From Pseudooceanicola marinus (GTDB taxonomy: Bacteria > Pseudomonadota > Alphaproteobacteria > Rhodobacterales > Rhodobacteraceae), in contig NZ_PGTC01000017.1 in assembly GCF_002786295.1 (NCBI RefSeq), positions 1-64,000 on the forward strand: DNA of 64,000 nt. The letters run 5' to 3'. The translations under genes and the position numbers were made by a program. Below are positions 52,397 through 62,302 of this stretch, piece after piece; the first letter of the stretch is position 1, and each line of letters starts with the position of its first letter. The notes below the pieces were generated by a model. That model did not search any database. It was not told the origin of the DNA and saw only the letters and a list, made by a program, of their open reading frames with translations.

Positions 52397-54832
52397 ATGC
52401 CCCGCGCCCTTTCGCACGTCTCCCTCATTGCCCTCCTGGCTGCCATGCCGCTCGCCGGGCAGGCCCGACCGGCGCCGGTCGCCTCGGCCTGCACGCCTTC
52501 GTCGCCGTCCGACGATGATCTGGTCCTCTGCACGGGGACGGGCAGCGGGTTCACCGACGACGACCTGGACGGCGTGACCATCACGGTCGACCCCGGCGCC
52601 CAGATCAGTGGCGACGGCGACCGGGCTTTCGAGGTGGATGATGATCTGACCCTGACCAACCACGGCAGCATCACCTCGGCCGAGGATCCGGCGATAAAGG
52701 CCGACAAGCGCGCCACGCTGACCAACAACGGCACCATCACCTCGACCGCCTGGTACGAAGACGATGGCGAGATGGTGGGCGAGGACGCCATCAACTTCGA
52801 TGATGATGCGCTGATCACCAACAACGGGATGATCACCGGCACCGACGAGGGGGTGCAGGTCGGTGACGACAGCACCGTCCACAACTACGGCGCCATCACC
52901 GGCACGGATCGCGGCATCGATACCGGCGCCCGCACCACCGTCATCAACCATGAGGGTGGCACGATCACCGCGCTGGACAGCGACGGCCTGCGCATCGACG
53001 GCGCGGAGGGCGCGGTGACCAACTACGGCGAGATTTCGGGCGCCGACGAGGGCATCCAGACCGGGGCTGACGCCACCATCCACAACTACGGCACGGTCAC
53101 GGGCGCGGACCACGCCATCGACACCAGCGGCGAGGACGATGGCGATCCCAATGCCACCATCATCATCAACCACGAAGGCGCGCTGATCGAGGGGATCGAC
53201 GGCGACGGGATCCATTTCGAAGGCACCGGCGGGTCGATTACCAACTACGGCACGATCCTGGCCGGTGACGAGGGCATCCAGGCCGAGGACGAGGTGACGG
53301 TTCGGAACTACGGGCTGATCGACAGCGCCGACAAGGGCATCGCCGTCGAGGACGATGCAACGGTCGTCAACGAAGGCACGATCCTGTCGCTGACCGAGGG
53401 GATCGAGGCCGAGGACAACGCGGTCATCACCAACCGCGGCAGCATCGAGACGCTGGACGATGCGATCAACGCCGGTGAAAACGCGACCATCTTCAACTAC
53501 GGCGACCTGCTGGTCACCGGGCCGCAGGACGGCATCGACATCGACAGCGGCGAGGTGACGAACTACGGTCGCATCATCTCAGAAGGGGGCGAGGACGGCA
53601 TCGACTTCGACGCCTCCGAGGTGGCGGTCTCCACCATCACCAACCACGGGCTGATCGAAGGCAAGATCGGCATCAACGTCGAACTGGGCGGCCACGATCC
53701 GACGAACACGCAGTCGCAGGTGGTGGTGAACCACGGCACGATCATCGGCCATTCCGGCACGGCGCTGCAACTGGGCGCGGGGCACGATACGCTGGATGTC
53801 TATTCGATGGATATCCGGGGCGTGGTGGATCTGGGCGAGGGGACGGATACACTGATCGCCCGCGCGTCCGCGCAGGCCGGCGCCGTCCGTTTCGTCAGCG
53901 ATCCGGAGGTGATCGACCTGTCGGAGGCGCCTCAGGCGGTCTACGGCAACCAGACGCTGGCGGTGGCCGATCCCGAGGCCTTCGCGGGCATGGACAGCGT
54001 CGCGGCGGGCCAGACCCTGTCGCTGGGCAAATCCGTCTTGCTGCCAATAGGCGAGGACGCCGGCAGCGCGGGTTCCTTGGCCTTCGCCGAGGGCCCCCTG
54101 GGCGCGCCGGCCTGGTGGGTCTCCGGCTCTGCCGCCGTCTTTGACGGGGACGGATCGGGTCGCCTGACCCTGGGGCACGATTTCGACGGGGTGGGCCTGT
54201 TCCTGTCCTATGGGCGCGCGGCCACCACGGTCTCCGACGGGCATGACCTGACCAGCGATGCGGTCCTGCTGGGCCTGACCTCGGCGGCGGCGCTGCCGGG
54301 CGGCACCACGCTGGCCGGGATGGCCTACCTGGGCTTCGGCACGCTGGATCTCGACAGCGCGGCCACGGCCAGCGGTGACGGTTCGGCCGATACCCGCAGC
54401 TTCGGCCTGGCGGGATCGCTCTCCACGGCGCCGACGGCAGGGGGGCTGGCCTTCACCGCCCGCGCCGGCATCGAACGCCAGAGAATCGACGCCTTCCGCG
54501 TCTCGGGCCTGGGCGGCGCGGCTTTCGGGGATCGCGACCTGACCACCGGCTATCTCTCCGCCGAGGCGCGGCTGACCCGTGCCTTGCGGGATGGCACGGC
54601 GATCACCCCCTTCATCGGCGCCGACGTGCTGTTCACCGACGGCGAGGATGTGACGATGACCCTGGGCGACGGCACCACCCGATTCTCCACCGGCGCGGAC
54701 AGCTCGGTCGCGCAACTGACCCTGGGGGTCGAGCTGGCCGGCGCGGATCGCCCCTGGGCGCTGCGCATCGAAGGGCAGTACGACGAGAACGACAAGGCGG
54801 GCGTGCTGCTGACCGCCGGGATGCGGTTCTGA
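52397..54832 (+). CDS. Autotransporter with repetitive beta-helix passenger
   Basis: An 811-aa type Va autotransporter. Signal peptide about residues 1-23 (AAMPLAGQARP). The passenger (about 50-490) consists of repeated units of the form (T/H)NYGxIxGxDEGIQxxxDxTV, predicted to wind as a parallel beta-helix and strikingly acidic. The C-terminal barrel (about 560-811) ends in Phe (LLTAGMRF). The start at 52397 has AGGAG and gives a proper signal; the longer frame is spurious. Adhesion or surface coating is the usual role of such proteins. Only two Cys residues are present near the N-terminus. Confidence 0.88.
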   Translation: MPRALSHVSLIALLAAMPLAGQARPAPVASACTPSSPSDDDLVLCTGTGSGFTDDDLDGVTITVDPGAQISGDGDRAFEVDDDLTLTNHGSITSAEDPAIKADKRATLTNNGTITSTAWYEDDGEMVGEDAINFDDDALITNNGMITGTDEGVQVGDDSTVHNYGAITGTDRGIDTGARTTVINHEGGTITALDSDGLRIDGAEGAVTNYGEISGADEGIQTGADATIHNYGTVTGADHAIDTSGEDDGDPNATIIINHEGALIEGIDGDGIHFEGTGGSITNYGTILAGDEGIQAEDEVTVRNYGLIDSADKGIAVEDDATVVNEGTILSLTEGIEAEDNAVITNRGSIETLDDAINAGENATIFNYGDLLVTGPQDGIDIDSGEVTNYGRIISEGGEDGIDFDASEVAVSTITNHGLIEGKIGINVELGGHDPTNTQSQVVVNHGTIIGHSGTALQLGAGHDTLDVYSMDIRGVVDLGEGTDTLIARASAQAGAVRFVSDPEVIDLSEAPQAVYGNQTLAVADPEAFAGMDSVAAGQTLSLGKSVLLPIGEDAGSAGSLAFAEGPLGAPAWWVSGSAAVFDGDGSGRLTLGHDFDGVGLFLSYGRAATTVSDGHDLTSDAVLLGLTSAAALPGGTTLAGMAYLGFGTLDLDSAATASGDGSADTRSFGLAGSLSTAPTAGGLAFTARAGIERQRIDAFRVSGLGGAAFGDRDLTTGYLSAEARLTRALRDGTAITPFIGADVLFTDGEDVTMTLGDGTTRFSTGADSSVAQLTLGVELAGADRPWALRIEGQYDENDKAGVLLTAGMRF

Positions 54833-54865
54833 CCTCACGCCCCCCGATGGACGAGCCCAACCTGC

Positions 54866-54900
54866 GACGCCCCGCGCCACCACGCGGGGCGTCTGCATTT
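54866..54900 (+). terminator. Rho-independent terminator of autotransporter gene
   Basis: GACGCCCCGCG (54866-54876) and CGCGGGGCGTC (54883-54893) form an 11-bp stem followed by TGCATTTT. Confidence 0.85.
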
Positions 54901-55006
54901 TGCCCATCCAGCGCGGTTCCACCCGGGTTGCCCTCCTCATCCGGTTGTCTTTTCCGACCCTTGGTGGTCTGTTGCCGACAAAATCAGGGAGAGGACTGGA
55001 CAGACC

Positions 55007-56131
55007 ATGACCATCGAGACCACCCATGTCGGCAGCCTGCCGCGCGGCGACGCCCTGTCGGCGCTTCTGATCGCCAAGGACAAGGGCGAGGCCTATGACG
55101 AGGCCGAGTTTGAGGCCACCGTACAGGCCGCCATCGAGGAGGCGGTGCGCCACCAGCGCGAGGCCGGCGTTTCCATCGTGTCGGACGGCGAGTTGGGCAA
55201 GGTGGGCTATTCCACCTACATGCAGGAACGCCTGTCGGGCTTCGGCGGCCATATCGACCGCAAGCCCGCCAAGGACCTCGCCGCGCATCCGAACCTGGCC
55301 AAGAAGCTCAGCGCGATCATGGGCAGCCAGGAATTCACCCGTGCCTCCTGCGTGGGCGAGATCAAGCTGGTCAATCTGCAGCCCGCTCTGGATGACATCC
55401 GCCGGTTCAAGACCGCGCTGGAGGCCGAGGGGCAGGGCACCCGCGCCTTCATGAACGCCGCCTCGCCGGGCCTGATCACCGCCTTCCAGGTGAACAAGTA
55501 CTACCCCGACCACGAATCCTACCTGGCCGCGCTGGCCGACGCGATGCGTCCCGAATACGAGGCGATCCTCGATGCGGGGCTGGACATCCAGTTCGACTGC
55601 CCCGACCTCGCCATGTCGTCGCATACCGGCTACCAGGACATGGACCAGGACGAGTTCGTGAAAGTCGCCGCGATGAACGTCGAGGCCCTGAATGCCGCGA
55701 CCGAGGGCCTGCCCGCCGACCGGATGCGGATGCACCTGTGCTGGGGCAACTACGAAGGCCCGCATGACCACGACATCCCGCTGGAAAAGGTGATCGACGT
55801 GGTGCTGTCTGCGCGCCCGTCGACGATCCTCTTCGAAGGCGCGAACCCCTGCCATGAACACGAATGGGTGGTGTGGCGCGATGCGGCGATCCCAGAGGAC
55901 AAGATCCTGGCGCCGGGCGTCATCGACACCTGTTCCAACTACGTCGAGCGTCCCGAACTGGTGGCGCAGCGCCTTCAGCGCTTCATCGACATCGTGGGCG
56001 AAGACCGGGTGATCGCCAGCACCGACTGCGGCTTCGGCACCTTCGCGGGCTACGGCAAGATCGACCCCGAGGTGACCTGGAAGAAGCTGCGCAACCTGCG
56101 CAAGGGCGCGGATATGGCGTCGACGCGCTGA
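55007..56131 (+). CDS. Cobalamin-independent methionine-synthase-like methyltransferase (MetE C-terminal type)
   Basis: A 374-aa TIM-barrel protein equal to the C-terminal catalytic half of MetE. Zinc-ligand candidates are visible: MHLCWGNYEGPH (about residues 244-255), then NPCHEHEW, and TDCGFGTFAG near the end. Such stand-alone proteins use small methyl donors or thiols (MetE-like, epoxyalkane:CoM transferase-like); the true substrate is unknown. It begins HVGSLPR, the family's first strand motif. It stands alone on the plus strand with a terminator that it shares with convergent guaA. Confidence 0.87.
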   Translation: MTIETTHVGSLPRGDALSALLIAKDKGEAYDEAEFEATVQAAIEEAVRHQREAGVSIVSDGELGKVGYSTYMQERLSGFGGHIDRKPAKDLAAHPNLAKKLSAIMGSQEFTRASCVGEIKLVNLQPALDDIRRFKTALEAEGQGTRAFMNAASPGLITAFQVNKYYPDHESYLAALADAMRPEYEAILDAGLDIQFDCPDLAMSSHTGYQDMDQDEFVKVAAMNVEALNAATEGLPADRMRMHLCWGNYEGPHDHDIPLEKVIDVVLSARPSTILFEGANPCHEHEWVVWRDAAIPEDKILAPGVIDTCSNYVERPELVAQRLQRFIDIVGEDRVIASTDCGFGTFAGYGKIDPEVTWKKLRNLRKGADMASTR

Positions 56132-56159
56132 CCGGCCACGCGCCCAGAGCTGACATGAC

Positions 56160-56191
56160 AAAAGGCGCCGCGGTTTCCCGTGGCGCCTTTT
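56160..56191. terminator. Bidirectional terminator between MetE-like gene and guaA
   Basis: AAAAGGCGCC (56160-56169) pairs with GGCGCCTTTT (56182-56191); A and T tracts on both sides let it work for both convergent genes. Confidence 0.88.
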
Positions 56192-56214
56192 GCGTTCCGG
56201 TTTCCCGGATCACG

Positions 56215-57786
56215 TCATTCCAGCTCGATCGTCCCCGGGGGTTTCGAAGTGCAATCGTAGAAGACGCGGTTCACGCCGCGCACCTCGTTGATGATCCGGG
56301 TCGAGGTCTCGCCCAGGAAGTCATGGCTGAAGGGATAGTAGTCGGCGGTCATCCCGTCCACGCTCGTCACGGCCCGCAGGGCCAGGGCGTAGTCGTAGGT
56401 GCGACCGTCGCCCATCACGCCCACGGTGCGCATCGGCAGGATGGCGGCGAAGGCCTGCCAGATCTCGTCGTAGAGACCGTGCTTGCGGATCTGGTCGATG
56501 TAGACCGCGTCGGCCTTGCGGAGGATCTCCAGCTTGTCGCGGGTGATCTCGCCGGGGCAGCGGATGGCCAGGCCGGGCCCGGGGAAGGGGTGACGGCCGA
56601 TGAAGGACGCCGGCAGGCCCAGTTCGGTGCCAAGGGCGCGCACCTCGTCCTTGAACAGCTCGCGCAGCGGTTCGACCAGCTTCAGGCCCATCTTCTCGGG
56701 CAGGCCGCCGACGTTGTGGTGCGACTTGATCGTCACCGAGGGTCCGCCGGAGAAGCTGACCGACTCGATCACGTCCGGGTAAAGGGTGCCCTGCGCCAGG
56801 AAGGTCGCGTTCTCGATCTCACCCGCGTACTTCTGGAAGACATCGATGAAGAGGCGGCCGATGGTCTTGCGCTTCACCTCCGGATCGCTGACGCCTTCCA
56901 GCTCGCCCAGGAAGAGGTCGCTTTCATCGGCGTGGATCAGGTTGATGTTGTAGTGGTCGCGGAACATCGTGACCACTTCCTCGGCCTCGTTCAGCCGCAG
57001 CAGACCGTGGTCGACGAAGACGCAGGTCAGCTGTTCGCCGATGGCCTCGTGCAGCAGGATCGCGGTGACCGAGCTGTCAACGCCGCCGGACAGACCGCAG
57101 ATCACATGGGCGTCGCCGACCTGCTCGCGGATCGCGGCGATCATTTCCTCGCGGTAGGCCGCCATGGTCCAGTCGCCGGAGAATCCCGCGTCCTTGACGA
57201 AGTTCTCGTAAAGGGTCGCGCCGTTCGGGGTGTGATGCACCTCCGGGTGGAACTGCACCGCGTAGAAGCGGCGCTCGAGGTCGGCGGTGATGGCGAAGGG
57301 CGCACCGGGGGAGGTGCCGTAGACCTTGAAGCCCGGGGCCAGCTTGCTGACGTGGTCGCCGTGGCTCATCCAGACCTGCTCGCGGCCCGAGCCTTCCAGG
57401 AACCAGCCGTTCAGCAGGTCGATCCGCTCTTCCGTGGGCTGGACGTAGGCGCGACCGAACTCGGCCGTGTGGCTTTCGCCGGCTTCGACCATGCCGCCCA
57501 GGTCCTGCATCATGACCTGCTGGCCATAGCAGATGCCGAGGATCGGCACACCGAGGTCATAGACCTCCTTCGGGGGGCGCGGGGACCCTTCGCGCACGAC
57601 GCTGTCGGGCCCGCCGGAGAAGATCACGGCCTTGGGCGCGAACTCGCGCAGCGTCTCGGCGGTGACGTTCTGATAAGGGTGGATTTCGCAATAGACCTTC
57701 AGCTCGCGCAGGCGACGCGCGATGAGCTGCGTCACCTGGGATCCGAAGTCGATGATGAGGAGGCGGTCATGGGATGTCTGGCTCAT
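56215..57786 (-). CDS. guaA: GMP synthase (glutamine-hydrolysing)
   Basis: A 523-aa amidotransferase converting XMP to GMP. The N-terminal glutaminase carries the nucleophile Cys in [10 protein letters not shown] (about residues 83-92) and the His/Glu pair in [11 protein letters not shown]; the ATP pyrophosphatase carries the P-loop [10 protein letters not shown] (about 229-238), and the dimerisation domain ends KPPGTIELE. The start at 57786 ([17 protein letters not shown]) is the family start. Confidence 0.97.
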   Translation of the reverse strand: MSQTSHDRLLIIDFGSQVTQLIARRLRELKVYCEIHPYQNVTAETLREFAPKAVIFSGGPDSVVREGSPRPPKEVYDLGVPILGICYGQQVMMQDLGGMVEAGESHTAEFGRAYVQPTEERIDLLNGWFLEGSGREQVWMSHGDHVSKLAPGFKVYGTSPGAPFAITADLERRFYAVQFHPEVHHTPNGATLYENFVKDAGFSGDWTMAAYREEMIAAIREQVGDAHVICGLSGGVDSSVTAILLHEAIGEQLTCVFVDHGLLRLNEAEEVVTMFRDHYNINLIHADESDLFLGELEGVSDPEVKRKTIGRLFIDVFQKYAGEIENATFLAQGTLYPDVIESVSFSGGPSVTIKSHHNVGGLPEKMGLKLVEPLRELFKDEVRALGTELGLPASFIGRHPFPGPGLAIRCPGEITRDKLEILRKADAVYIDQIRKHGLYDEIWQAFAAILPMRTVGVMGDGRTYDYALALRAVTSVDGMTADYYPFSHDFLGETSTRIINEVRGVNRVFYDCTSKPPGTIELE

Positions 57787-57943
57787 GGCCGTGCCATAGA
57801 GCGGGTCGCGCGCTCTGGCAAGCCTAAGCGCGCATGCGCGGTGCCCCTGCGGCGACAAAGCCCGGCGAAAGGCGTTTGAGCCGCGGGGCGGAGCGGTTAG
57901 TCTGGGCCCGTAGAACCCGATCCAGACCCCGAGGAGGAGAAAG

Positions 57944-58771
57944 ATGCGCCGGTCCATCCTGATTGCCACCGACCTGTCCATGCGGTCCGAACGGGCGCTG
58001 CGCCGCGCCTACCGGCTGGCCGCCGAACAGGGCGCGAAACTGACGGTGCTGACCGTGGTGGACGAGGATCTGCCGCCGGGCATGGCCGCACGGTCGCGCG
58101 AACTGGCGGAGGAGGAGCTGCGGATGCTCTGCGACGCCATCGCGCCCGATCAGCCCGCCGAGCTGCGGGTCGAGATCGCCGATCCGATGCCGCATATCCT
58201 GACGACGATGAAGGACGTGCAGGCGGACCTGCTGGTGCTGGGGGTGCACAGGCCGCGCGCGGTCTGGGACCTGTTCTACGGCACCACGATGGAACGGATC
58301 GTGCGCGCCAGCCGCGTGCCGGCCCTGCTGGTGCGCAACGCGCCGGTGGCGCCCTATGCCCGGGTGCTGTCGGGGGTCGACATGTCACCCGCCAGCGCCG
58401 CCGCGCTGCACCTGGCCGCCGAACTGGCCCCCGAGGCGACCATGCACGCCTTCCACGCCGTCCATGTGCCCTATCGCGGGCTGGTGGCCCGGTCGGGCAC
58501 GCCCGAAATGCTTCACCCCTTCCTGGAGGAGGCGCGCGACGCGCTGGACAGCTGGTGGGAGGAAACCGATCTGCCCCAGGCCGTCGCCCGGCCCGAACCC
58601 CAGCCCCATGGCCGCTACGAGATGCTGTCGCGGCTGATGCACAGCGAAAAGCCCGACCTGCTGGCCATCGGCGCCCATGGGCGGGGCCCGCTGTCCCCGA
58701 CGCTTCTGGGCGGCTTCACCGAACAGATCCTGCGCGACCCACCGACCGACGTGCTGGTCGTGCGGCACTGA
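57944..58771 (+). CDS. Universal stress protein, tandem UspA domains
   Basis: A 275-aa protein with two Usp domains. The first starts [20 protein letters not shown] and ends [15 protein letters not shown]; the second has [19 protein letters not shown] and ends with [19 protein letters not shown] then [14 protein letters not shown], which contains an ATP-binding-like GxHGRGP. Cytosolic stress-survival protein; partners unknown. AGGAGGAG precedes the start. Divergent from guaA by 157 bp. Confidence 0.9.
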   Translation: MRRSILIATDLSMRSERALRRAYRLAAEQGAKLTVLTVVDEDLPPGMAARSRELAEEELRMLCDAIAPDQPAELRVEIADPMPHILTTMKDVQADLLVLGVHRPRAVWDLFYGTTMERIVRASRVPALLVRNAPVAPYARVLSGVDMSPASAAALHLAAELAPEATMHAFHAVHVPYRGLVARSGTPEMLHPFLEEARDALDSWWEETDLPQAVARPEPQPHGRYEMLSRLMHSEKPDLLAIGAHGRGPLSPTLLGGFTEQILRDPPTDVLVVRH

Positions 58772-58798
58772 CCGTCCGGCGCCCCGGCGATGCCCCGC

Positions 58799-60013
58799 TC
58801 AGGCGGCGTGGTCGGGGTGGCGTTCCTCGGTGATCGTAAGGGACAGCAGGCCGGCGGCCAGAACCGCGCCGGGGATGACCAGCATCGCCGGGCCGAAGGC
58901 GCCGCCCGCGAGGTCGATCAGCCAGCCCAGCAGGGGCTGGAACACCAGCGCACCGCCGATGCCCACCATGTTGACCACGGCGATCAGCGTGCCCGACACC
59001 TCCTGCGGATGCCCTTCCTTGGCCATGGCGAAGGTCAGCATCTGCGCCCCGTTGGTCAGCCCCGCCAGGAACAGCAGCACCGCCAGCGGCCCCAGGGGCA
59101 GGCCGGGCAGGAACAGCGCCAGGCCGTAGAACAGCGCGGTCAGCACGATGGCTCCGCTGAGCAGCCACTTGCGGTGCCCCAGCAGGTCCGACAGCCAGCC
59201 CGCGGCGATGCTGCCCGCGGCCATGCCCCAGAAGATCATCGAGACCGCCAGTTCCGCTGCGGCATCGGCCAGCCCGCGGTCGGCCTGGATCTCCGCCTTG
59301 CCCCAGAGGCCGCCGTAGACGTTGATCGGCATGTAGAACAGCGCCCCGGTCAGGGCGACGAGCCAGATCCGGTGATCGCGGAGCAGCGGCTTCAGCGGGG
59401 CGAGGGGATGGGCGCCGGGTGTCCGCTCAGGCGCGTCGCCGCCGTCGTGAAGCGCGACCAGAGCCAGCAGAAACAGGACCCCGCCCGCCATGGCCGTCCA
59501 GGTGAAGACGGGGCGCCAGCCGGCGACGGCGACCAGCTCGCTCAGCCAGACCGCACCGATGGCGGTGCCCAGCATGCCCAGGGCGTTCACCACCCCCGAC
59601 AGCAGGGCAAAGCGAGCAGGCGGAAACCGGTGGTTCACGACGTAGAGGGCACCGACGAAGGCGAAGGAGGCGCCGAAGCCGGTCAACAGACGCCCCGCAC
59701 CGGCCAGCACGGCCGAGTCGCCTGCCGCAAAGAGAGCCATGCCGCCCGCGCAACAGGCGATGGCCGGCAGCACCAGGCGCCGGGCGCCGAAACGGTCCAG
59801 CGCCAGGCCGACCACGATCTGCATCGGCGCATAGATCCAGAAGAACAGGCTCGACAGGGTTGAAAACCTGCCGCTGCCCAGGCCGAAATGCGTCGCGATC
59901 TGGACGGGTGCCAGGCTGGGGCTGATGCGGGCCACGAACTCGTAGAGGTAGAACAGCCCCGCCACGATCAGCGCCGCCCATGCGCCGGCCCTTGCCCTGT
60001 CTCCGCTGATCAT
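58799..60013 (-). CDS. Major facilitator superfamily transporter
   Basis: A 404-aa inner-membrane transporter with 12 predicted helices. MFS motif A-like sequences are LALDRFGARRLVLP (about residues 72-85) and AGWLSDLLGHRKWLLSG in the second half. YLYEFVARISPSLAP at the start resembles nitrate/hexuronate-type MFS members; substrate unknown. The start at 60013 has AGAGGAC upstream. It is divergent from the MttB-family gene by about 200 bp, which may indicate a shared methylamine-type substrate. Confidence 0.9.
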   Translation of the reverse strand: MISGDRARAGAWAALIVAGLFYLYEFVARISPSLAPVQIATHFGLGSGRFSTLSSLFFWIYAPMQIVVGLALDRFGARRLVLPAIACCAGGMALFAAGDSAVLAGAGRLLTGFGASFAFVGALYVVNHRFPPARFALLSGVVNALGMLGTAIGAVWLSELVAVAGWRPVFTWTAMAGGVLFLLALVALHDGGDAPERTPGAHPLAPLKPLLRDHRIWLVALTGALFYMPINVYGGLWGKAEIQADRGLADAAAELAVSMIFWGMAAGSIAAGWLSDLLGHRKWLLSGAIVLTALFYGLALFLPGLPLGPLAVLLFLAGLTNGAQMLTFAMAKEGHPQEVSGTLIAVVNMVGIGGALVFQPLLGWLIDLAGGAFGPAMLVIPGAVLAAGLLSLTITEERHPDHAA

Positions 60014-60217
60014 CGCCTCTGTCCTCTTGGTCGCCTGTTGCTTCGGCGGAGGTTTACCTGCCCCTCGCCCGAGGGCAAGAGGCGCCGTGCCCCGTCGGCG
60101 GCCCCCGCATTCCGCGCCGGTTATGTCGTTTTTGCCCCGCCGATGCCGCTTGCAGCGGGCGCCCGGCGCGGGCAGAGGGCTACAAAAATGGGGATACCGG
60201 GAAAGAGGAACGGCGCA

Positions 60218-61762
60218 ATGACCGAAGCATCCACGCGCAGACGGGGCCGCGGCGGCGGCGGGGCGGCCAGACGGGCGGCCCGCACGGCGGTCAGCATGGA
60301 TTGCGCGCCGGTGATCCAGCGCGGCATCCCGGTGATGGAGATGCTGTCGCAGGAGGCGCTGGAGATCATCGAAGCCAACGCCGAGACGGTGCTGGAGGAG
60401 ATCGGCGTCAACTTCGTCAACAACCCGGTCGCCTTGGACCGCTGGCGCGAGGCCGGCGCCGACGTGCAGGGCGAGCGGGTGCATATCCCCCGTGGCCTGG
60501 CGCGCAAGCTCTGTGCCACCGCCCCTGGCAGTTTCACCCAGCTGGCCCGCAACCCCGAACGCTCGGTCGAGATCGGTGGCAAAGGCCTCGTCGTCGCGCC
60601 GGTCTACGGCCCGCCCTTCGTGCGCGACCTCGACGGCGGGCGCCGCTATGCCACGATGCAGGATTTCCGTGATTTCGTGAAACTGGGCTACATGTCCAAG
60701 TGGCTGCACCATTCGGGCGGCACCGTCTGCGAACCGACCGATATCCCGGTGAACAAACGACACCTGGACATGTTGCATGCCCACATGACCCTGTCGGACA
60801 AGCCCTTCATGGGCTCGGTCACTGATCCCAGCCGGGCCCAGGACAGCGTCGACATGTGCAAGATCCTCTTCAGCGAGGAGGTCGCGACCAGCCAGCCGGT
60901 GATGACCTCGCTGATCAACATCAACTCGCCGCTGACCTTCGACGACGTGATGATGGGCGCGCTGGAGGTCTACGCCTCCAATATGCAGGCCTGCATCATC
61001 TCGCCCTTCATCGTCGGCGGCGCCATGGCGCCGGTCTCAGTGGTGGGCACGCTGACCCAGGTGCTGGCGGAAACGCTGGCGGGCGTGGCCTATTCGCAGC
61101 TGGTGCGTCCCGGCGCGCCGGTCATCATGGGGGCCTTCGTCACCTCGATCGACATGAACTCGGGCGCGCCCACCTTTGGCACGCCGGAGGCCAGCCAGAT
61201 CCTCTACGGCGCGGGCCAGCTGGCGCGGCGCCTCGGGCTGCCGTTCCGGTCGGGCGGGGCGCTCTGTGGCTCGAAACTTCCCGATGCGCAGGCGGCCTAT
61301 GAGACGGCCAACACGCTGAACGCGGCCCTGATGGGGGGCGTGAACTTCATGCTGCACGCCTGCGGCTGGCTGGAAGGCGGGCTGGTGGCGTCCTTCGAGA
61401 AATTCGTGCTCGATGCCGACCAGCTGGGCGTGCTGCACCGGCTGGGGGCCGGGGTTTCGCATGACGAGGAAGCTCAGGCGATGGACGCGATCCGCGAGGT
61501 CGGCCCGGGGGGCCACTACCTCGGCTGTGGCCATACGCAGCGGCATTTCCAGACCGCGTTCTGGCGCTCGGAGGTCCTCGACAACAAACCCTTCGAGACC
61601 TGGTCGGAAGAGGGCGCGCGCGACAGCCAGATGCTGGCCTCGGAACGGGTGCGCAAGCTGCTTGTCGATTACCAGCAGCCGAGCATGGAGCCCGAGATTG
61701 CCGAGGCGCTGGCCGCCTTCGTCGCACGGCGCAAGGCCGAGATGCCCGACGCCTTTGCCTGA
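60218..61762 (+). CDS. MttB-family (trimethylamine methyltransferase-like) protein, non-pyrrolysine
   Basis: A 514-aa TIM-barrel methyltransferase of the MttB superfamily, with an Arg/Gly-rich N-terminal tail. There is no in-frame TAG, so it is the non-pyrrolysine type; relatives act on quaternary amines such as glycine betaine with a corrinoid partner. Family blocks: GVNFVNNPVALDRWREAGA, PSRAQDSVDMCKILF, and LNAALMGGVNFMLHACGWLEGG. No corrinoid protein gene is adjacent, so the partner must be elsewhere. Start at 60218 with AGAGGAA. Terminator at 61794. Confidence 0.87.
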   Translation: MTEASTRRRGRGGGGAARRAARTAVSMDCAPVIQRGIPVMEMLSQEALEIIEANAETVLEEIGVNFVNNPVALDRWREAGADVQGERVHIPRGLARKLCATAPGSFTQLARNPERSVEIGGKGLVVAPVYGPPFVRDLDGGRRYATMQDFRDFVKLGYMSKWLHHSGGTVCEPTDIPVNKRHLDMLHAHMTLSDKPFMGSVTDPSRAQDSVDMCKILFSEEVATSQPVMTSLININSPLTFDDVMMGALEVYASNMQACIISPFIVGGAMAPVSVVGTLTQVLAETLAGVAYSQLVRPGAPVIMGAFVTSIDMNSGAPTFGTPEASQILYGAGQLARRLGLPFRSGGALCGSKLPDAQAAYETANTLNAALMGGVNFMLHACGWLEGGLVASFEKFVLDADQLGVLHRLGAGVSHDEEAQAMDAIREVGPGGHYLGCGHTQRHFQTAFWRSEVLDNKPFETWSEEGARDSQMLASERVRKLLVDYQQPSMEPEIAEALAAFVARRKAEMPDAFA

Positions 61763-61793
61763 TCCCGGGCACGAGTGGCGCGGATCCGCGCAG

Positions 61794-61821
61794 GGGCCGT
61801 TCCGTTGGGCGGCCCTTTTTT
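61794..61821 (+). terminator. Rho-independent terminator of MttB-family gene
   Basis: GGGCCG (61794-61799) pairs with CGGCCC (61810-61815), followed by six T residues. Confidence 0.85.
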
Positions 61822-61825
61822 CGTT

Positions 61826-62116
61826 CTAGCCCTGACCGCGGGTTTCGAGCAGGCGCGCCTCGCCGATCAGGGCCGACAGGATCCGAACATGCCGTAGTGA
61901 CGAATAGGTCGCGGCGCGATCACGGCGTAGCCGGTCGATCTCGGTTTCATGCTCCATCAAGGCCAGTGCCGCCGCCCCGTGGCGTGCGGGTACGGCTTGT
62001 CCCAGCAGGGCAGGCAGATGTGCCTCGCGCCTGTAGTCGTCTGCCGCGATGCGGGCCGCGCGCACCAGAAGCGGCGGGCGGCGAAGCTGGGAAAGCATGG
62101 CGTGGATATCCTGCAT
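61826..62116 (-). CDS. DUF6477 family protein
   Basis: A 96-aa helical basic protein that begins MQDIHAMLSQLRRPPLLVRA and continues ARIAADDYRREAHLPALLG, the pattern of DUF6477. Function unknown. The Met at 62116 is chosen because GAGGA lies just upstream; longer in-frame starts add sequence that is not protein-like. It is divergent from the DUF6456 (GafA-like) gene and shares its AT-rich control region. In Rhodobacter capsulatus the gene next to gafA is co-regulated with it; whether this is the same gene is my inference. Confidence 0.75.
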   Translation of the reverse strand: MQDIHAMLSQLRRPPLLVRAARIAADDYRREAHLPALLGQAVPARHGAAALALMEHETEIDRLRRDRAATYSSLRHVRILSALIGEARLLETRGQG

Positions 62117-62248
62117 GTCGGTCCTCGTGGTCATCCATTGCGATGCCCGAGAGTGGCACAGCTTCGGCGGGTGTTGCGCGGTCCCGCCGCCCCGCGAACG
62201 GTCTGGCAAGAATAGTTTATCCTTTAGAAACAATGATTGCGGAAGTGG

Positions 62249-62295
62249 TTAACCATTAACCTCTATTAAACCTTAACGCCGTTACCTGTGGATAA
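62249..62295. promoter_or_regulatory. TTAA cluster (CtrA-like) and perfect DnaA box
   Basis: Four TTAA half-sites at 62249, 62256, 62266 and 62273 lie within 28 bp. TGTGGATAA at 62287-62295 is the reverse complement of the DnaA box TTATCCACA. CtrA normally binds TTAA-N7-TTAA; the spacings here are N3, N6 and N3, so the match is partial. The cluster sits in the divergent promoter of the DUF6477 and DUF6456 genes. Confidence 0.5.
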
Positions 62296-62302
62296 GTGGG
62301 CC

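Noticed and set aside
53579-56161. Long minus-strand frame opposite the autotransporter and MetE-like gene
   Set aside because: Spans two real genes and a terminator on the other strand; antisense artefact.
55864-57879. Long plus-strand frame opposite guaA
   Set aside because: Antisense shadow of guaA; crosses the terminator at 56160.
62249-62276. Canonical CtrA site TTAA-N7-TTAA
   Set aside because: TTAA boxes are present but at N3/N6/N3 spacing, so it is listed only as CtrA-like.
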